From the NCBI RefSeq assembly GCF_902459665.1, contig NZ_CABPSL010000002.1:310001-374000 (forward strand): 64,000 nucleotides of DNA. The letters are read 5' to 3'. This DNA comes from Pandoraea cepalis. GTDB taxonomy: Bacteria > Pseudomonadota > Gammaproteobacteria > Burkholderiales > Burkholderiaceae. Within the stretch, counting starts at the first letter, position 1, and the number at the start of each line of letters is the position of its first letter. Made by a program: the position numbers and the translations under genes. Of this stretch, positions 1 to 9,518 are shown in pieces. The notes beneath the pieces were generated by a model. It made no database searches. It saw only the letters and a program-made list of their open reading frames with translations, and was not told the origin of the DNA.

Positions 1-716
1 ACATGTTCGATTCCTACGCGGAGGAAGTGCGGCGCTTCGTCCGGACCCGCATTCGAGATCTGACAGAGGGCCGCGACAGGCTGGTCGCCGGCGTGATTGC
101 CAGCATGCGCACGATGATGACTCAGCGCGGCAAGATGCTGATCGTACAGCTCGACGACGGCACGGCAACGCTCGAAGTCACGATCTTCAACGAGCAGTTC
201 GAGGCGAACAAGCACCTCTTCAAGGAAGACGAACTGCTCATCGTGCAGGGCAACGCACGCCCGGACAGCTTTACCGGTGGCCTGCGCTTCACCGTGGAGA
301 GCTTGATGGATCTCGGCCGTGCGCGGGCGCGTTTCGCGCGTGCGCTCAAGTTGTCGTTCAACGGCAATGCCGATTGGACGCGCCTGCGCGCCACGCTGCA
401 ACCGCACTGTACGATGTACCGTGTCGCGGCAACGGCAGGCGCGGGCGGCGGTTCCCGTGGCGGCGGCGGCGGCTTCAACGGCGGCGGAGGCGGAGGCGGC
501 GGTGGCGGTGGCGGTGGCCGGAGCGGTGCCTTCGGACGTCGCAATGACGACGACAACGACAAGCAGAACGGCTTGCCGGTGCACATTGTGTATCGCCGTC
601 CTGATGCCGAATGCGAGTCGCGACTGGGTGACGACTGGAAGGTCCAGCCGGGCGACGAATTGCTCGGCGAGCTTCGCCAGTGGCTCACAACCGATTCGGT
701 GCAAATCATCTATTGA
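1..716 (+). CDS. dnaE: DNA polymerase III alpha subunit, C-terminal part (gene starts upstream of window)
   Basis: This is the carboxyl end of the replicative polymerase alpha subunit; the gene enters the window already open and ends at TGA 714-716. The readable 237 residues hold the OB-fold region (around residues 25-115, with a beta-strand pattern typical of the DnaE tRNA-anticodon-type OB domain) followed by the C-terminal clamp/tau-interacting region. About 35 residues, around positions 143-177 of the visible part, are almost pure glycine, encoded by a GGC/GGT/GGA repeat near 438-535. The acidic stretch after it (near 543-565) leads back into conserved sequence ending in QIIY. The family assignment is firm; the glycine tract inside this domain is unusual and looks like a flexible linker. 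Orientation fits the downstream glycosyltransferase, 74 bases away. Confidence 0.9.
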   Translation, partial: MFDSYAEEVRRFVRTRIRDLTEGRDRLVAGVIASMRTMMTQRGKMLIVQLDDGTATLEVTIFNEQFEANKHLFKEDELLIVQGNARPDSFTGGLRFTVESLMDLGRARARFARALKLSFNGNADWTRLRATLQPHCTMYRVAATAGAGGGSRGGGGGFNGGGGGGGGGGGGGRSGAFGRRNDDDNDKQNGLPVHIVYRRPDAECESRLGDDWKVQPGDELLGELRQWLTTDSVQIIY

Positions 717-790
717 GGCAGGCGGTGCCGCGCGGCGTTGCATGACGCCGCGCGGTGCCGTCCGTCTTTCGATACAACAAGGAAATCCGG

Positions 791-1642
791 ATGTTCTCCA
801 TCATCGTTCCGACGTGGAACAATCTCGCCTTGCTGCAACTTTGCGTGCGCAGCATTCGCGAGAATTCGAGCCATCCGCATCAGATCATCGTCCACATCAA
901 CGACGGCTCCGACGGCTCGCTTGACTGGGTGCGGGCCGAGGGGATCGAACATACGGCGTCGCCGGCCAACATCGGTATCTGCTACGCCGTGAATCAGGCG
1001 GCGGCGCTCGCACGGGAAAAGTACATCGTCTACCTGAACGACGACATGTATTGCTGCCCGGGCTGGGATCGTGCGCTGATCGAGCGTGCCGAAGCCATGC
1101 CCGACAAGGCCTTCATGCTCTCGGGCACCATGATCGAGCCGGTCGACACCGGCAATCCCTGCGTGCTCGTGCAGGACTTCGGCCGCGACGTCGATACGTT
1201 CGATGAGGCGGGGCTGCTCGCTGCCGTGCCGACCTACCGCAAGCCGGACTGGTTCGGCGCCACCTGGCCACCGACGCTCGTGCACCGCGATTGGTGGTTT
1301 CTCGTCGGCGGCTACAGCACCGAGCTTAGCCCTGGCATGAGCAGCGACAATGACTTCTCGATGAAGATGTGGGCAGCGGGCGCACGCCGTTTCGTTGGCG
1401 TTGGCGCGAGCCTTGTGTACCACTTTCAGTGCAAGAGTACGGGTAAGGTGGTGAAGAACGACGGTCGCACGCAGTTTCTGCGCAAGTGGGGCATGACACA
1501 GTCCATTTTCGACCGCTACTACCTGCGCCGTGGCAAGCCGGTGCCGGCAGGTAACGACGGACGGCTGCCCGAGCCGGTCGATGACGGCAAGCTGCGCTGG
1601 GAATTGTTCCGCTCGCGTGTGAAGCGGGCGCTCGCCAAGTAA
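791..1642 (+). CDS. Family 2 glycosyltransferase
   Basis: A 283-residue GT-A fold glycosyltransferase of family 2. It starts with the typical first beta strand MFSIIVPTWNN and has a DXD-like metal and nucleotide-sugar motif in YLNDDMYCC (around residue 90). A later acidic segment, MSSDNDFSMKMW, resembles the catalytic-base region. No membrane segment is visible, so it probably acts at the cytoplasmic face on a cell-surface glycan. The start at 791 is preferred over an in-frame upstream ATG at 755 because AAGGAA lies about 7 bases before it and the fold begins there. It is convergent with the next glycosyltransferase and 150 bp downstream of dnaE, close to msbA and rfbBAC, which suggests envelope polysaccharide assembly. 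The acceptor and sugar donor cannot be told from sequence. Confidence 0.8.
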   Translation: MFSIIVPTWNNLALLQLCVRSIRENSSHPHQIIVHINDGSDGSLDWVRAEGIEHTASPANIGICYAVNQAAALAREKYIVYLNDDMYCCPGWDRALIERAEAMPDKAFMLSGTMIEPVDTGNPCVLVQDFGRDVDTFDEAGLLAAVPTYRKPDWFGATWPPTLVHRDWWFLVGGYSTELSPGMSSDNDFSMKMWAAGARRFVGVGASLVYHFQCKSTGKVVKNDGRTQFLRKWGMTQSIFDRYYLRRGKPVPAGNDGRLPEPVDDGKLRWELFRSRVKRALAK

Positions 1643-1658
1643 TTGGGCCGAGGGTGCG

Positions 1659-2459
1659 TCAGGCGTCTGCGCGCCGCAGCAGCGCGTACTTCAGAAACGC
1701 GCTGCGGGCATTCATCCGCGCAATCGCGGCGCCGGTGGCGCCGTCGAGAAATCCTCTGCGCAGCAAATACGTGCGCACGAACGCCCATCCGCCATTGATC
1801 CAAGGTTTCAGCGGCGAGACGCGTTTGCCGCGCAACGCCATCTCCGTCGCCCCCGCGCGCGCATACCGCTGAACCTTGTCTTCGACCTGACGAACCTCGG
1901 TATAGCTGTAATGCAGCAGGTGATGCGCAAGGGTGCCGATCTCGCCGTCGACGATCACCCGCTCGTGCACGAGATTGTCGGAGAAGCGTCCGGCCTCGCG
2001 CCGAAACAGTCGCAACACGTAGTCCGGGTACCAGCCGCAATGCCGCACCCAGTGTCCGAGGAACTGCGACAGGCGAGGCATGCGGAAGCCCGCGCAGCCG
2101 CCGCGGTCACCGCTGGCAATCGCCGCCGCAATCTCGGCCGCCAATTCTGGCGTGACGCGTTCATCGGCGTCGAGCGACAGCACCCAGGGCTGTGTCGCAA
2201 GCGACAGCGCGCGATTCTTCTGTGGACCGAAGCCAGGCCAGTCGGCGGTGACGTGCACCTCGGCGCCTGCGGCGCGAGCGATGTCCGTCGTGCCGTCCGT
2301 GCTCGCGTTATCGAGCACGACGATCTGCGACGCCAACGACTGCACCGACGCGATGCAATCGGCAATGTTGTGACGCTCGTTGCGCGTGAGAATCGTTACC
2401 GTGAGCGGCAGACGTGGCGAACATTCGAGCGAGGTGGCAGGCGATGAAGCTTCAATCAT
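1659..2459 (-). CDS. Family 2 glycosyltransferase, WaaE/KdtX type (LPS core)
   Basis: A 266-residue family-2 glycosyltransferase. It shows the signature LTRNERHNI at the first strand, the metal-binding SLDADERVTPEL near residue 110, and the WaaE/KdtX hallmark YPDYVLRLFRR followed by an invariant VHE. Members of this group add a glucose or similar sugar to the inner core heptose of lipopolysaccharide at the inner face of the cytoplasmic membrane. It lies 47 bases downstream of recQ on the same strand and is convergent with the preceding glycosyltransferase (16 bp gap). Proximity to msbA and rfb genes supports an LPS role. The exact linkage is inferred from the family only; the name waaE is not given because several paralogous specificities exist. 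Confidence 0.8.
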   Translation of the reverse strand: MIEASSPATSLECSPRLPLTVTILTRNERHNIADCIASVQSLASQIVVLDNASTDGTTDIARAAGAEVHVTADWPGFGPQKNRALSLATQPWVLSLDADERVTPELAAEIAAAIASGDRGGCAGFRMPRLSQFLGHWVRHCGWYPDYVLRLFRREAGRFSDNLVHERVIVDGEIGTLAHHLLHYSYTEVRQVEDKVQRYARAGATEMALRGKRVSPLKPWINGGWAFVRTYLLRRGFLDGATGAAIARMNARSAFLKYALLRRADA

Positions 2460-2506
2460 GACAACTCACGAAATGGCGGCGTCCGATTGCCGGACCCGCG
2501 CGGTGA

Positions 2507-4327
2507 TCAAGCGTTGGCAACGTCGTTGAGCAACTCGACAAGCGCTTCACCGTAGCGTTCGATCTTGGCTTCGCCGAGTCCGGTGATATCGGCCAACCCC
2601 TCGCGATGGCGGGGGCGACGCTGGGCGAGTTCGCGCAGTGTCCGGTCGTGCAGGATAACGTAGGCGGGCACCTGCTGCGTCTTGGCGATCTCCTGCCGCC
2701 AGGCCCGCAGCTTTTCGAACAGTTGCTGATCGGCAGTATCCAGCTCGATCGCCTGCGACGACGCATACCCGGCAAAACGGCTCTTCTTTCCGACGGAGGC
2801 CCGCTGGCGCCGCAACGACAGTGTCGTTTCCCCCTTGAGCACCGGGCGTGCCGCCGCGTTGAGCGTCAGCGCGCCGTATTGGCTGCTGTCGGGCTCGATG
2901 ATGCCATGCGCGATCAACTGCCGGAACACCGCGCGCCAGCCTTGATCGTCGAGTTCACCGCCAACGCCGAACGTCGGCAGGGCTTCGTGCCCGAACTGAC
3001 GAATCTTGTCGGTGCTGCGCCCGCGCAGCAGATCGACCAGATGCCCGGCGCCAAAGCGCTGGCCCGTACGCAGTATGGCCGAGAGGGCCTTCTGGGCGGC
3101 GATGGTCCCGTCGAAGACTTCGGGCGGACTCAGGCAGACATCGCAGTTGCCGCACGGCGTGCTCGATTCGCCAAAATACGACAGCAGCACGGTGCGGCGG
3201 CAGCGCGGCGCTTCGCAATAGCCGAGCAGGGCATCGAGTTTCTGGCGTTCGATGCGCTTTTGCTGGTCGGGAGCGTTCGACTCGTCGATGCGGCTGCGAT
3301 GCACCACGACGTCGTTCAGCCCATACGTCATCCAGGCTTCGGCGGGTTCGCCGTCGCGCCCCGCGCGCCCCGTCTCCTGATAGTAGGCTTCGAGGCTCTT
3401 GGGCAAATCCAGGTGGGCGACGAAACGCACGTCGGGCTTGTCGATGCCCATGCCGAAGGCAACAGTGGCCGACATCACCAGCCCTTCCTCGCGCAGGAAG
3501 CGCTGTTGGTGCGTGCGGCGCACGTCCGCGTCCAGCCCGGCGTGATAGGGCAGGGCCGGAATGCCCTGCGTCTCGAGCCAGGCGGCGGTTTCTTCCACCT
3601 TCTTGCGCGACAGGCAATAGACGATGCCCGCTTCGCCCCGATGCCGCCCCAGAAACGCGAGCAACTGCTTGCGGGGATTGTCGCGATCGACGATCTCGTA
3701 GCGAATGTTCGGCCGGTCGAAGCTCGAGACGAACAACCGCGCCTCGGTCAGGCCAAGCCGCGTCTGGATGTCCTCGCGCGTCGCGGCGTCCGCCGTGGCG
3801 GTCAGCGCGATGCGCGGTACGCGCGGATAACGTTCGTGAAGTGCCGAGAGCTGAATGTATTCGGGACGGAAGTCATGCCCCCATTGCGAGACGCAATGCG
3901 CCTCGTCGATGGCGAACAGCGCCAGTTGCCCGCGCGCGTCGAGTCGGTCGAGCAGGTCGAGAAAACGATCGGTCAGCAAGCGCTCGGGCGCCACGTAGAG
4001 CAGATCGAGTTCGCCGCGGGCGGCGCGGCGCTCGGTATCGAGCGCTTCGTCGAAGCCGAGACTGGAGTTCAGATAGGCCGCGCGCACCCCGGCTTGCAGC
4101 AGCGCATCGACTTGGTCCTGCATGAGCGCGATGAGCGGCGAGACGACGATGCCGATGCCGGGGCGCAGCAACGCGGGGATCTGATAACACAGGGACTTGC
4201 CGCCGCCGGTCGGCATCAGCACAAGCGCGTCTCCCCCGTCGGCCACGTGGTCGACGATAGCGGCCTGATCGCCACGGAATGCGTTATAGCCGAATACGGT
4301 ACGGAGGACTTCGAGTGCGCTTGCCAT
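2507..4327 (-). CDS. recQ: ATP-dependent DNA helicase RecQ
   Basis: A 606-residue superfamily-2 3'-5' helicase acting in recombination and replication-fork repair. Visible in order: Walker A in MPTGGGKS (residues 38-45), DEAH box (141-144), motif III-type ALTATAD, motif VI in [10 protein letters not shown], a zinc cluster of four cysteines (CEAPRCRR... CGNCDVC), the RQC winged-helix region, and an HRDC domain in the last 80 residues. The start is placed at 4327 ([19 protein letters not shown]), where homology begins; the open frame continues upstream to 4498 but that part overlaps the msbA start and carries no family features. No strong ribosome-binding site precedes 4327, so the start is less certain than the identity. 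It is divergent from msbA. Confidence 0.95.
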   Translation of the reverse strand: MASALEVLRTVFGYNAFRGDQAAIVDHVADGGDALVLMPTGGGKSLCYQIPALLRPGIGIVVSPLIALMQDQVDALLQAGVRAAYLNSSLGFDEALDTERRAARGELDLLYVAPERLLTDRFLDLLDRLDARGQLALFAIDEAHCVSQWGHDFRPEYIQLSALHERYPRVPRIALTATADAATREDIQTRLGLTEARLFVSSFDRPNIRYEIVDRDNPRKQLLAFLGRHRGEAGIVYCLSRKKVEETAAWLETQGIPALPYHAGLDADVRRTHQQRFLREEGLVMSATVAFGMGIDKPDVRFVAHLDLPKSLEAYYQETGRAGRDGEPAEAWMTYGLNDVVVHRSRIDESNAPDQQKRIERQKLDALLGYCEAPRCRRTVLLSYFGESSTPCGNCDVCLSPPEVFDGTIAAQKALSAILRTGQRFGAGHLVDLLRGRSTDKIRQFGHEALPTFGVGGELDDQGWRAVFRQLIAHGIIEPDSSQYGALTLNAAARPVLKGETTLSLRRQRASVGKKSRFAGYASSQAIELDTADQQLFEKLRAWRQEIAKTQQVPAYVILHDRTLRELAQRRPRHREGLADITGLGEAKIERYGEALVELLNDVANA

Positions 4328-4408
4328 GGGCGGGAGTATACCGGTTCCCCCCCGGCTGCGGCGCGCATCGGCCCCGAGCGCGGCCATTGTGATGAATTTT
4401 GCGGTGAT

Positions 4409-4427
4409 GTCCGAGTCAGGCTCGGAC
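4409..4427. promoter_or_regulatory. Short dyad in the recQ/msbA divergent region
   Basis: A 7-bp inverted repeat (GTCCGAG and CTCGGAC, 5-base spacer) lies between the recQ start at 4327 and the msbA start at 4489. It has no T-tract, so it is not a terminator. It could be an operator for either divergent gene, but nothing identifies a cognate regulator. Confidence 0.25.
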
Positions 4428-4488
4428 GTGTCCCGGCAAGACCGGCCGGTACGATAGAATAGCGGTTTTTCCGCCGTCCCCCACCTAC

Positions 4489-6240
4489 ATGAGCGCACCG
4501 CACAAGCCCGTCGGACCGATTCTTCGGCGTCTGCTGGGCTATCTTCAGCCGTATTGGCACATGGGCCTGCTGGCCGTTCTCGCCATGGCGCTCGTGGCCG
4601 CGACCGAAGCGGCCATTCCGGCCGTCCTCAAGCCGGTGCTCGACAAGGGGTTCTCGGGCCAGGATCCATGGAATCTGTGGTACGTACCCGCCGCCGTGAT
4701 CGGGCTGGCCGTGATCCGGGGGGTGGCGCAATATTCGGCCAACTACATGCTCTCGTGGGTGTCCAACCGCGTGCTGCTCGACCTGCGCGTGCGCATGTTC
4801 GACCGCCTGCTGCATGCGCCGGCCGTCTTCTATCAACGCGAGACGACGAGCACGCTCATCAATGCGCTTGTCTACGAAGTCAATCAGGTGCTCGGCGTAC
4901 TGACCACGGTGCTCATCACGCTCGTGCGCGATTCGCTCACTGTCGTCGGCCTGCTGGGCTACCTGTTCTATCTGAACTGGCGCCTTACGCTCGTCGTGGC
5001 CGTGATTCTGCCGTTCATCGGCTGGCTCGTCGGCAAGATCAACCGGCGCCTGCGTCGTTTGAACCGCGAGCAGCAAACGCTGACCAATGCACTGTCGTAC
5101 GTGGTCGAAGAAGCCGTGGGCGGCTACAAGGTGGTGAAGATCCACAACGGCGAAGCGTACGAAAAGTCGCGCTTCGACAAGATGACGAGCACGCTGCGCG
5201 GTTATGCCATGCGCGTGACCGTCTCAGGCGGTCTGGCGCAGCCGGTGACGCAGGCCCTCGCCTCGCTGGCACTGGCCATCGTCATTACGGTGGCGATGAT
5301 CGAGTCGTCGTCGGGCGAGATGACCGTGGGCGGCTTCACGGCCTTTGTCACGGCACTGTTGCTCGTCGTCTCTCCGCTCAAGCATCTGATGGATGTCAAT
5401 CAGCCGCTGCAGCGCGGCGTGACGGCCGCGGAGCTGATTTTCGAAGTCATGGATGTCGAAGTCGAGCCGACCGGCGGCGAGCGCACGCTCGAGCGCGCCA
5501 AGGGGCGCGTGACGTTCGATCAGGTGAGCTTCCACTATGGTGCCAGCGAGCGTCCGACGCTCGATCGGATCTCGCTCGAGGTGGCGCCCGGTGAGATGGT
5601 GGCGCTGGTGGGGCCCTCCGGCAGCGGCAAGACCACGCTGGTCAATCTGGTGCCGCGCTTCTACGATCCGACCGGTGGCCGGATTCTGCTCGACGACATT
5701 GCGCTGACGGACCTGCGCCTGGCCGATCTGCGTCGTCAAATTGCGTTCGTGAGCCAGGACGTCGTGCTGTTCAACGACACCATCGCCGCAAACGTGGCCT
5801 ACGGCCAGGAGATCGACGCCGAGCGCGTGCAGGCGGCGCTGCGGGCGGCCAATCTGGCCGATGCGGTCGCGGCCATGCCCGAAGGCGTCGAAACGCTCGT
5901 GGGCGACAACGGCATGCGCCTGTCGGGCGGTCAGCGTCAACGTCTGGCCATCGCACGCGCGATCTACAAGGATGCTCCTATCCTGATCCTGGACGAAGCA
6001 ACGTCCGCGCTGGATTCGGAGTCCGAGCGTCACGTGCAGGCCGCGCTGGAAGTCCTGATGGAAGGGCGCACCACGCTGGTGATCGCGCACCGCCTCTCGA
6101 CCATTGAGCGCGCCGACCGGATCGTCGTGCTCGAACATGGCCGCATCGTGGAGCAGGGCTCGCACCAGGCGCTGGTGGCGCATAATGGCCTCTACGCGCA
6201 TCTGCACCGCATTCAGTACGCACAGCAGCAGGACGCCTGA
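4489..6240 (+). CDS. msbA: Lipid A flippase / ABC exporter MsbA
   Basis: A 583-residue half-transporter with an N-terminal transmembrane domain of about six helices (residues 20-310) fused to an ATPase domain. The ATPase shows Walker [10 protein letters not shown] near 375-383, signature LSGGQRQR near 478, Walker [13 protein letters not shown] and an H-loop histidine in VIAHRLST. Length and domain order fit MsbA, the homodimer that flips lipid A-core across the inner membrane. Generic multidrug exporters of the same fold are the main alternative, but the position among LPS glycosyltransferases and rfb genes supports the lipid A role. It is transcribed divergently from recQ and is 57 bp upstream of the AhpD-like gene, so the two may be cotranscribed. 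Confidence 0.88.
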   Translation: MSAPHKPVGPILRRLLGYLQPYWHMGLLAVLAMALVAATEAAIPAVLKPVLDKGFSGQDPWNLWYVPAAVIGLAVIRGVAQYSANYMLSWVSNRVLLDLRVRMFDRLLHAPAVFYQRETTSTLINALVYEVNQVLGVLTTVLITLVRDSLTVVGLLGYLFYLNWRLTLVVAVILPFIGWLVGKINRRLRRLNREQQTLTNALSYVVEEAVGGYKVVKIHNGEAYEKSRFDKMTSTLRGYAMRVTVSGGLAQPVTQALASLALAIVITVAMIESSSGEMTVGGFTAFVTALLLVVSPLKHLMDVNQPLQRGVTAAELIFEVMDVEVEPTGGERTLERAKGRVTFDQVSFHYGASERPTLDRISLEVAPGEMVALVGPSGSGKTTLVNLVPRFYDPTGGRILLDDIALTDLRLADLRRQIAFVSQDVVLFNDTIAANVAYGQEIDAERVQAALRAANLADAVAAMPEGVETLVGDNGMRLSGGQRQRLAIARAIYKDAPILILDEATSALDSESERHVQAALEVLMEGRTTLVIAHRLSTIERADRIVVLEHGRIVEQGSHQALVAHNGLYAHLHRIQYAQQQDA

Positions 6241-6297
6241 CGTCGCCGTCGCGTCGCGAACGTCAGCGCTTATCCGCCCGACCTGGAGAAGATCACG

Positions 6298-6882
6298 ATG
6301 AGTCAGCCGCCGATCAGCCGTTTCCCTGTGCCCGACCTTGCCACGTTGCCGGCCGATATTCGGGCACGTATCGACGACGTGCAGGAAAAGGCCGGCTTCA
6401 TCCCGAACGTGTTCCTCACGCTGGCGCATCGCCCCGCCGAATTCCGCGCTTTTTTTGCGTATCACGATGCGCTGATGGCCAAAGAAGGCAATCTGAGCAA
6501 AGGCGAACGCGAGATGATCGTGGTCGCCACGAGCGCGGTGAATCAGTGTCTGTATTGTGTCGTTGCACACGGTGCGCTGGTGCGCATTTATGAAAAGCAG
6601 CCGCTGCTCGCCGATCAGGTGGCCGTCAACTATCTGAAGGCGGACCTGAGCGCGCGTCAGCGGGCGATTCTCGACTATGCGATGAAGGTGTGCGAGCGCT
6701 CCCACGAAGTCGGCGACGACGATTACGCGGCGCTGCGCCAACACGGTCTCGACGACGAGGACATCTGGGACATCGCCGCGATCACGGCGTTTTTCGGCAT
6801 GTCCAACCGCATTGCCAACGCCATCTCGATGCGGCCGAATGACGAATTCTTTTTGATGGGACGCGTGCCGCGCGCCCGATAA
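6298..6882 (+). CDS. AhpD-like peroxidase-related protein (carboxymuconolactone decarboxylase family)
   Basis: A 194-residue all-helical protein of the alkylhydroperoxidase D / carboxymuconolactone decarboxylase superfamily, resembling the 'uncharacterized peroxidase-related enzyme' branch. The diagnostic element is the redox pair CLYC followed by VVAHGALV (residues 85-97), matching the E..C..C..H pattern of AhpD. A role in peroxide or reactive-acyl detoxification is inferred from that motif; no substrate is known. It sits between msbA and rfbB with short spacers on the same strand (57 and 28 bp), so it may be carried in the same transcript. It has no obvious link to the carboxymuconolactone step of the protocatechuate pathway despite the family name. 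Confidence 0.8.
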   Translation: MSQPPISRFPVPDLATLPADIRARIDDVQEKAGFIPNVFLTLAHRPAEFRAFFAYHDALMAKEGNLSKGEREMIVVATSAVNQCLYCVVAHGALVRIYEKQPLLADQVAVNYLKADLSARQRAILDYAMKVCERSHEVGDDDYAALRQHGLDDEDIWDIAAITAFFGMSNRIANAISMRPNDEFFLMGRVPRAR

Positions 6883-6910
6883 CCCGACTTCTCTTTACCT
6901 TTCGATACTT

Positions 6911-7975
6911 ATGATCTTCGTGACTGGCGGCGCCGGTTTCATCGGTGCAAATTTCGTTCTCGATTGGCTTGCGCAGCACGACGAGCCGGTCGTCACCATC
7001 GACAAATTGACGTATGCCGGCAATCTGGCAAATCTGGCGAGCCTGGAACGCGATCCCCGTCACCGTTTCGAACAAGTCGATATTTGTGATCGCGCAGCGC
7101 TCGACCGCTTGTACGCTGAGCATCGTCCGCGCGCGGTGCTGCACTTCGCGGCGGAAAGTCATGTCGACCGTTCGATCCATGGCCCGGGCGACTTCGTGCA
7201 GACGAACATCGTCGGCACGTTCACGATGCTCGAAGCCGCGCGCGCCTATTGGGGAGCGCTCGGCGGAGAGGCGCGCGATGCCTTCCGCTTCCTGCACGTC
7301 TCGACGGACGAAGTCTATGGCTCGCTGAGCCCGAGCGATCCGGCCTTCACCGAGACCACGCCGTACGCGCCCAACAGCCCGTACTCAGCGTCGAAGGCCG
7401 GTTCCGACCATCTGGTGCGCGCCTACCACCACACCTACGGCCTGCCGGTGCTCACGACCAACTGCTCGAACAACTACGGCCCGTACCAATTCCCCGAAAA
7501 GCTTATCCCGCTGGTGATCGCCAATGCGCTGGCCGGCAAGCCGTTGCCGATCTATGGCGACGGCAGCAACGTGCGCGACTGGCTGTATGTCGGGGACCAT
7601 TGCTCCGCCATTCGCGAGGTGCTCGCCAGAGGTGTCACGGGCGAGGTTTACAACGTGGGCGGCTGGAACGAGCAGAACAACCTGTCGGTCGTGAAGCACC
7701 TGTGTGCACTGCTCGATGAACTGTCGCCGCGCACCGACGGAAAGTCGTACGGTGATCAGATCACGTTCGTCACCGACCGCCCAGGCCACGATCGGCGCTA
7801 TGCGATCGACGCGCGCAAGCTTGAGCGCGAACTGGGCTGGCGCCCAGCCGAGACGTTCGAGACCGGTATGCGCAAAACAGTGCAGTGGTACCTCGCCAAC
7901 GGGGAGTGGGTGCGCCAAGTGCAGTCGGGCGAATACCAGCGCTGGATCGAAACACACTACCAAAAGAACGGCTGA
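6911..7975 (+). CDS. rfbB: dTDP-glucose 4,6-dehydratase
   Basis: A 354-residue extended short-chain dehydrogenase converting dTDP-glucose to dTDP-4-keto-6-deoxyglucose in dTDP-rhamnose synthesis. It begins with the NAD-binding motif [12 protein letters not shown], carries the active-site Thr in STDEVYG and the catalytic YSASK motif, and has the family signature [18 protein letters not shown]. Length matches the family. It opens a tight rfbBAC cluster: rfbA starts 7 bases after its stop and rfbC follows. Cytoplasmic. The usual fourth gene, rfbD (dTDP-4-dehydrorhamnose reductase), is not beside it. Confidence 0.95.
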   Translation: MIFVTGGAGFIGANFVLDWLAQHDEPVVTIDKLTYAGNLANLASLERDPRHRFEQVDICDRAALDRLYAEHRPRAVLHFAAESHVDRSIHGPGDFVQTNIVGTFTMLEAARAYWGALGGEARDAFRFLHVSTDEVYGSLSPSDPAFTETTPYAPNSPYSASKAGSDHLVRAYHHTYGLPVLTTNCSNNYGPYQFPEKLIPLVIANALAGKPLPIYGDGSNVRDWLYVGDHCSAIREVLARGVTGEVYNVGGWNEQNNLSVVKHLCALLDELSPRTDGKSYGDQITFVTDRPGHDRRYAIDARKLERELGWRPAETFETGMRKTVQWYLANGEWVRQVQSGEYQRWIETHYQKNG

Positions 7976-7982
7976 GGCACGT

Positions 7983-8870
7983 ATGAGTATCAAACGCAAA
8001 GGCATCATTCTCGCTGGCGGCTCCGGCACGCGACTGTATCCGGCGACGCTCGCCGTCTCCAAGCAGTTGCTCCCGGTCTACGACAAGCCGATGATCTATT
8101 ACCCGCTGACGACGCTGATGCTGGCGGGGATTCGTGACGTGCTGATCATCTCGACGCCGCAGGACACGCCGCGCTTCGAGCAACTGCTGGGCGATGGCAG
8201 TCAGTGGGGCCTGAACCTGCAATATGCCGTGCAACCGTCGCCGGACGGTCTGGCGCAGGCATTCCTGATTGGCGCGGACTTCATCGGTCGCGACCCATGC
8301 GCGCTGGTGCTTGGCGACAATTTGTTCTACGGGCACGATTTCGCGTCACTGCTCTCGGCAGCGAATACCCAGACGGATGGCGCCTCCGTGTTCGCCTACC
8401 GCGTGAACGATCCCGAGCGATACGGCGTGGTGACGTTCGATGAAAGCGGCAAAGCCATCGACCTCGTCGAGAAACCCAAGGCGCCGAAGTCGCGCTACGC
8501 CGTGACCGGTTTGTACTTTTGCGACAACGACGTCATCGAGATTGCTCGCTCGATCAAGCCGTCGGCGCGTGGTGAGCTGGAAATCACCGACGTCAACAAC
8601 GAATACCTGCGTCGCGGCAAGCTCAACGTCCAGATCATGGGGCGGGGTTATGCATGGCTGGATACCGGCACGCACGAATCGATGCTCGAGGCGAGCACGT
8701 TCATCCAGACGATCGAAAGCCGTCAGGGCCTGAAGGTCGCATGCCCCGAAGAGATCGCATACCGTCGGGGCTGGATCGATGCCGCCGCCATCGAGGCACT
8801 CGCGCAACCGCTCGCCAAGACCGGTTACGGCCAATACTTGCTCTCGATGTTGCGCGAGCGGTTGTTCTGA
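7983..8870 (+). CDS. rfbA: Glucose-1-phosphate thymidylyltransferase
   Basis: A 295-residue nucleotidyltransferase that makes dTDP-glucose from dTTP and glucose-1-phosphate. It shows the N-terminal pyrophosphorylase motif [16 protein letters not shown], then [16 protein letters not shown], the GDN motif in [10 protein letters not shown] and the metal/sugar contact region in VEKPKAPKS. The start at 7983 (MSIKRKG) fits the family length; the frame is open upstream inside rfbB but that part has no homology. It lies between rfbB and rfbC with very short spacers, so it is very likely translated from the same mRNA. Confidence 0.95.
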   Translation: MSIKRKGIILAGGSGTRLYPATLAVSKQLLPVYDKPMIYYPLTTLMLAGIRDVLIISTPQDTPRFEQLLGDGSQWGLNLQYAVQPSPDGLAQAFLIGADFIGRDPCALVLGDNLFYGHDFASLLSAANTQTDGASVFAYRVNDPERYGVVTFDESGKAIDLVEKPKAPKSRYAVTGLYFCDNDVIEIARSIKPSARGELEITDVNNEYLRRGKLNVQIMGRGYAWLDTGTHESMLEASTFIQTIESRQGLKVACPEEIAYRRGWIDAAAIEALAQPLAKTGYGQYLLSMLRERLF

Positions 8871-8913
8871 GTCTGGCGCACAGCTCACTTTCGATTCTTA
8901 AAGGTATCTCGCT

Positions 8914-9462
8914 ATGCAAGTGACTCCCACCGCCATTCCTGCCGTTCGCGTGATCGAACCGAAGGTCTTTGGCGACGCTCGCGGCCATTTCTTCGAGAGC
9001 TTCAACCAGCGCGGCTTCGACAACGCGCTCGGCGAGACGCTCACCTTCGTGCAGGACAACCAGTCGCGCTCGGTCCGTGGCGTACTGCGCGGCCTGCACT
9101 ACCAGGTCAAGCAACCACAGGGCAAGCTCGTGCGCGTGCTGCACGGCGAAATTTACGACGTAGCGGTCGATATTCGTGAAGGCTCGCCGACCTTCGGCAA
9201 GTGGGTCGCGGAAGTGCTGAGCGCCGAAAACAAGAAGCAGCTATGGATCCCGGCAGGCTTCGCCCACGGTTTCGTGGTGACGTCGGAGACGGCCGAAGTG
9301 CTGTACAAGACCACGGATTACTGGGCCCCGCAGTTCGAGCGCTGCATTCGCTGGGACGACCCGACGCTTGCGATTCCCTGGCCGCTCGACGGCATCACGC
9401 CGATCGTCTCGGACAAGGATCGGCAGGGCATGCTGTTCTCGGAGTACCGGCAGGAAGACTGA
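8914..9462 (+). CDS. rfbC: dTDP-4-dehydrorhamnose 3,5-epimerase
   Basis: A 182-residue cupin-fold epimerase, third step of dTDP-L-rhamnose synthesis. The family landmarks are visible: FFESFNQ near the N-terminus, the catalytic-histidine segment VLRGLHYQ, KLVRVLHGEIYDVAVD, and FAHGFVV with the later tyrosine in YKTTDYW. Length matches the family (about 180). It is the last gene of rfbBAC; a perfect hairpin begins six bases after its stop and the next gene is on the opposite strand. Confidence 0.95.
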   Translation: MQVTPTAIPAVRVIEPKVFGDARGHFFESFNQRGFDNALGETLTFVQDNQSRSVRGVLRGLHYQVKQPQGKLVRVLHGEIYDVAVDIREGSPTFGKWVAEVLSAENKKQLWIPAGFAHGFVVTSETAEVLYKTTDYWAPQFERCIRWDDPTLAIPWPLDGITPIVSDKDRQGMLFSEYRQED

Positions 9463-9467
9463 TGTTG

Positions 9468-9490
9468 CCTACGGAACACCGTTCCGTAGG
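9468..9490 (+). terminator. Perfect 10-bp hairpin after rfbC
   Basis: CCTACGGAAC and GTTCCGTAGG form a perfect 10-bp stem with a 3-base loop, starting 6 bases after the rfbC stop and 29 bases before the end of the convergent CDF transporter gene. There is no run of T on either side, so if it ends transcription it is not a canonical intrinsic terminator. It may instead protect the 3' end of the mRNA. Confidence 0.5.
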
Positions 9491-9518
9491 GGTACCCTCG
9501 GCCGCTGCGGCCCGGTCG

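Noticed and set aside
2606-4462. A 618-codon plus-strand frame opposite recQ
   Set aside because: It is a shadow of recQ caused by high-GC codon use; the minus strand has all RecQ motifs.
5224-6744. A 506-codon minus-strand frame opposite msbA
   Set aside because: It is antisense to msbA and the AhpD-like gene, rich in His and Arg, with no recognisable domain.
9468-9490. Hairpin after rfbC considered a canonical intrinsic terminator
   Set aside because: There is no T-tract on either side, so it is listed only with moderate confidence.
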